A stretch of 64,000 nt of DNA. It comes from Sulfurimicrobium sp963779055 (lineage in GTDB: Bacteria > Pseudomonadota > Gammaproteobacteria > Burkholderiales > Sulfuricellaceae). The notes under the pieces were generated by a model. It made no database searches and had not been told where the DNA came from. It saw only the letters and a program-made list of their open reading frames with translations. Positions 61,895-64,000 of this stretch are shown here, one piece after another. Every line of letters starts with the position of its first letter. Position 1 is the stretch's first letter. Location of the stretch: the NCBI GenBank assembly GCA_963779055.1, contig CAVZWN010000001.1, positions 186,001 to 250,000 on the forward strand, given 5' to 3'. The position numbers were made by a program, and so were the translations under genes.

Positions 61895-63084
61895 AAAACC
61901 TAATGGCCAACCGGCGCAAACTGTCCCTGATCGTCTTTCTGGTCCTGCTGCTGGGCTTGTTCGGCTATGTCGCCCTGCGCTCCGGGCCGCTGGCGCCCGT
62001 TCCCGTCACCGTGCTGAGTGTAAAGCAGGAATCCGTTACGCCCGCCCTGTTCGGCATCGGTACCGTCGAGGCCCGTTACGCTTACATGATAGGCCCGACC
62101 TTTGCCGGGCGGGTCAGGCAGGTCAGCGTGCAGGTCGGCGACCGGGTCCAGGCCGGGCAGCTTGTGGCTGAAATGGATCCGGTGGATCTGGATGATCGCG
62201 TCAGCTCGCAGCAAGCCGCGCTTGGCCGCTCCCAGGCTGCCGTGCTGGCGGCTGAAGCGCAGGTACGCGACGCAGCGGCGCGCAAGACCTATGCCGGGGC
62301 CCAGGTGCGCCGTTACGAACAGTTGTTGTTGACGCGCTTTGTCAGCAACGAGGCCGTTGAGGCCAAACGCCAGGAGCACCTGGTTACCGAGGCCGCTTTC
62401 GCCTCCGCCAGTGCCAACCGCGATGCAGCCCGGCAGGACGTGGCACGCATCCGTGCCGACCGTGACGGCCTGATCCAGCAACGTGCCAACCTGCGCCTGC
62501 TCGCGCCGGTAAGTGGCCTGGTGGTGGCGCGCAATGCTGAATCCGGGACCACCGTAGTGGCCGGGCAGGCAGTGGTGGAAGTGATCGACCCCGCCAGCCT
62601 GTGGGTCAATGTGCGTTTTGATCAATTGCGCGCATCCGGCCTGCGCGCTGCGCTGCCTGCTACCGTCATGCTGCGTTCGCAGGAGCAGAAAAAAATACCG
62701 GGCCGGGTGGAGCGGGTGGAACCGCGTGCGGATGCGGTCACCGAGGAGGCGCTGGCCAAGGTGGTGTTCGAGCATGCGCCTGAAACACTGCCTTCTATTG
62801 GCGAGCTGGCAGAAGTCACGGTGGCCCAGCCCGAATTGCCAGCGGCGCCGGTGGTGCCGAACGCCGCCCTCAAGCGCCAGAATGGCAATACCGGCGTTTG
62901 GCGGGTCGAGAACGATAAGCTCAGCTTTACCCCGGTCAGGACCGGCGCCTCCGACCTCGATGGCCGGGTGCAGATTCTGCAGGGGCTCAAGGCGGGCGAC
63001 CGCGTGGTGGTATACAGCCAGCGCGAAATCAATGAGCACAGCCGTATCAAGATCGTCGATCGTCTGGTGGACGGCAAGCCATGA
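61891..63084 (+). CDS. Membrane-fusion (HlyD/RND-type) adaptor of an ABC exporter
   Basis: A 397-residue periplasmic adaptor. An N-terminal anchor helix (LSLIVFLVLLLGLFGYVAL) is followed by a lipoyl half (VRQVSVQVGDRVQAGQLVAEMDP), a long coiled coil (about 110-200), the second lipoyl half (LLAPVSGLVVARNAESGTTV) and beta domains with RTGASDLDGRVQILQGLKAGDRVVVY. It overlaps tetR upstream and the permease downstream, both as ATGA. MacA-like partner role inferred from context. Confidence 0.88.
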   Translation: MKNLMANRRKLSLIVFLVLLLGLFGYVALRSGPLAPVPVTVLSVKQESVTPALFGIGTVEARYAYMIGPTFAGRVRQVSVQVGDRVQAGQLVAEMDPVDLDDRVSSQQAALGRSQAAVLAAEAQVRDAAARKTYAGAQVRRYEQLLLTRFVSNEAVEAKRQEHLVTEAAFASASANRDAARQDVARIRADRDGLIQQRANLRLLAPVSGLVVARNAESGTTVVAGQAVVEVIDPASLWVNVRFDQLRASGLRAALPATVMLRSQEQKKIPGRVERVEPRADAVTEEALAKVVFEHAPETLPSIGELAEVTVAQPELPAAPVVPNAALKRQNGNTGVWRVENDKLSFTPVRTGASDLDGRVQILQGLKAGDRVVVYSQREINEHSRIKIVDRLVDGKP

Positions 63085-64000
63085 TCAGTCTGGCAGGGCG
63101 CGATATTCTTCACGCCTGGGGCAAGTTCGTGTTCACCGGTGTCGGGCTGGGGCTGCTGATCGGGGTGACGCTCACCATGGCCGGGGTGTATCGCGGCATG
63201 GTGGACGACGCCAAGGTGCTGCTCGGTAACAGCGGCGCGGATCTGTGGGTGGTGCAGAAAGACACCCTCGGCCCGTATGCCGAGCCATCGAGCATTTACG
63301 ACGATGTCTATCGCGGTATTCTCGGCATGCCCGGCGTGGAGCGCGCCGCCAATGTGACCTATCTCACCATGCAGGTGCGTCACGGCGAGCGTGATGTGCG
63401 TGCCATGGCTGTGGGTATCGTTCCTGCCGGACCCGGCGAGCCGGCTTACCTGATTGCCGGGAGGCAGATCACCCGCGGGCATTACGAAGCCGTGGCTGAC
63501 CGGGCGACAGGCTTCAAACTGGGCGATCGCATCCAGATTCGCCGCAATCATTACACCGTGGTAGGCCTGACGCGGCGCATGGTGTCGTCGAGCGGCGACC
63601 CGATGGTGTTTATTCCGCTCCGGGACGCACAGGAAGCCCAGTTTCTGAAAGACAACGATGTCATCGTCCAGCAGCGTCGCCGTACCGCTGCCAACCCGGC
63701 ATTCAACCGTCCCGGCGTGCCCGGCCTGCTGGATGCGGTGATTGCCTCGCAGAGCAATAACGCCTTTGTCAACGCGGTGCTGGTGCAGATCCGGCCCGGC
63801 TATGCTGCTGAGGAGGTTGCCGAGCCCATCCGCCGCTGGAAGCGCCTGCAGGTCTATACACGGGCGCAGATGGAGGAAATTCTGGTGGCCAAACTGATTG
63901 CCACATCCTCCAAGCAGATCGGCATGTTCCTGGTCATCCTCGCCATCGTCAGCGCCGCCATTGTGGCGTTCATTATTTACACTCTGACTCTGGGCAAGAT
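63081..64000 (+). CDS. ABC transporter permease (FtsX/MacB-like), cut by the window end
   Basis: The first 306 residues of an inner-membrane permease. It starts MISLAGRDILHAWGKFVFTG with a first helix (FTGVGLGLLIGVTLTMAGVY). A periplasmic MacB-like core follows (GADLWVVQKDTLGPYAEPSS; GVERAANVTYLTMQVRHGE; FKLGDRIQIRRNHYTVVGLTRRM). The second helix begins near IGMFLVILAIVSAAIVAFII. The ATPase gene is presumably beyond the window. The ATG overlaps the adaptor stop. Substrate unknown. Confidence 0.85.
   Translation, partial: MISLAGRDILHAWGKFVFTGVGLGLLIGVTLTMAGVYRGMVDDAKVLLGNSGADLWVVQKDTLGPYAEPSSIYDDVYRGILGMPGVERAANVTYLTMQVRHGERDVRAMAVGIVPAGPGEPAYLIAGRQITRGHYEAVADRATGFKLGDRIQIRRNHYTVVGLTRRMVSSSGDPMVFIPLRDAQEAQFLKDNDVIVQQRRRTAANPAFNRPGVPGLLDAVIASQSNNAFVNAVLVQIRPGYAAEEVAEPIRRWKRLQVYTRAQMEEILVAKLIATSSKQIGMFLVILAIVSAAIVAFIIYTLTLGK

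Overview
The window reads as a chromosomal segment of a GC-rich betaproteobacterium. I infer Nitrosomonadales (Sulfuricella/Gallionella-like) from gene content and from neighbourhoods such as metG|apbC...dcd, aat-bpt and thyA...folA. The placement is an inference, not a database result. No rRNA, tRNA, CRISPR array, phage or classical insertion sequence was seen.

Layout. 1-13.9 kb: a frame-broken pabB, a metallo-beta-lactamase-fold hydrolase, an Hpt/HD-GYP protein, class I fumarase, a large DUF748 envelope protein, a FapA-like protein, and metG divergent from apbC. 13.9-25 kb: a CHASE-PAS-GGDEF-EAL protein, dcd, and a sulfate assimilation regulon (TSUP permease-cysI-cysH-cysD-cysN) read divergently from its likely regulator cysB. 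25-32 kb: a pentaheme cytochrome c and a CzcABC-type heavy-metal efflux operon that starts with a His-rich small periplasmic protein and carries a DUF3240 gene. 32-41 kb: class I aldolase, an MFS permease, then a signalling block of response regulator-Hpt, TonB-dependent receptor, YfiR-like protein and hybrid histidine kinase. 41-43 kb: a sigma-54 activator gene facing a compact intergenic unit. That unit has three tandem GCCA-N4-TGGC sites, a near-consensus -24/-12 promoter, and about 105 nt ending in a strong terminator with no ORF: a candidate sigma-54-dependent small RNA. 43-52 kb: hydrolase, TDT/SLAC1 channel, GST, aat-bpt-HD-GYP, thyA, a chemotaxis receptor, folA and a secreted UPF0173 protein. 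52-59.6 kb: a Cus-type Cu/Ag efflux locus (small Cys/His-rich protein, cusF, cusC, cusB, cusA) in which cusA is interrupted by a 109-bp inverted-repeat element. 59.7-64 kb: an EAL-HDOD protein, then tetR with a perfect 24-bp palindromic operator, a membrane-fusion protein and the start of an ABC permease.

Several conserved genes (pabB, the first hydrolase, metG, the MFS permease, the hybrid kinase, the sigma-54 activator, cusA) contain frameshifts. Most are single extra bases, and they also affect essential metG. This points to residual indel errors in the assembly rather than wholesale decay. The insertion in cusA is different: it is a real, structured element. A family of short CCCCTCCC/GGGAGGGG palindromic repeats and two longer inverted-repeat elements are scattered between genes.

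Themes: cyclic-di-GMP and phosphorelay signalling (at least six proteins), metal efflux (two RND systems), and sulfur assimilation.
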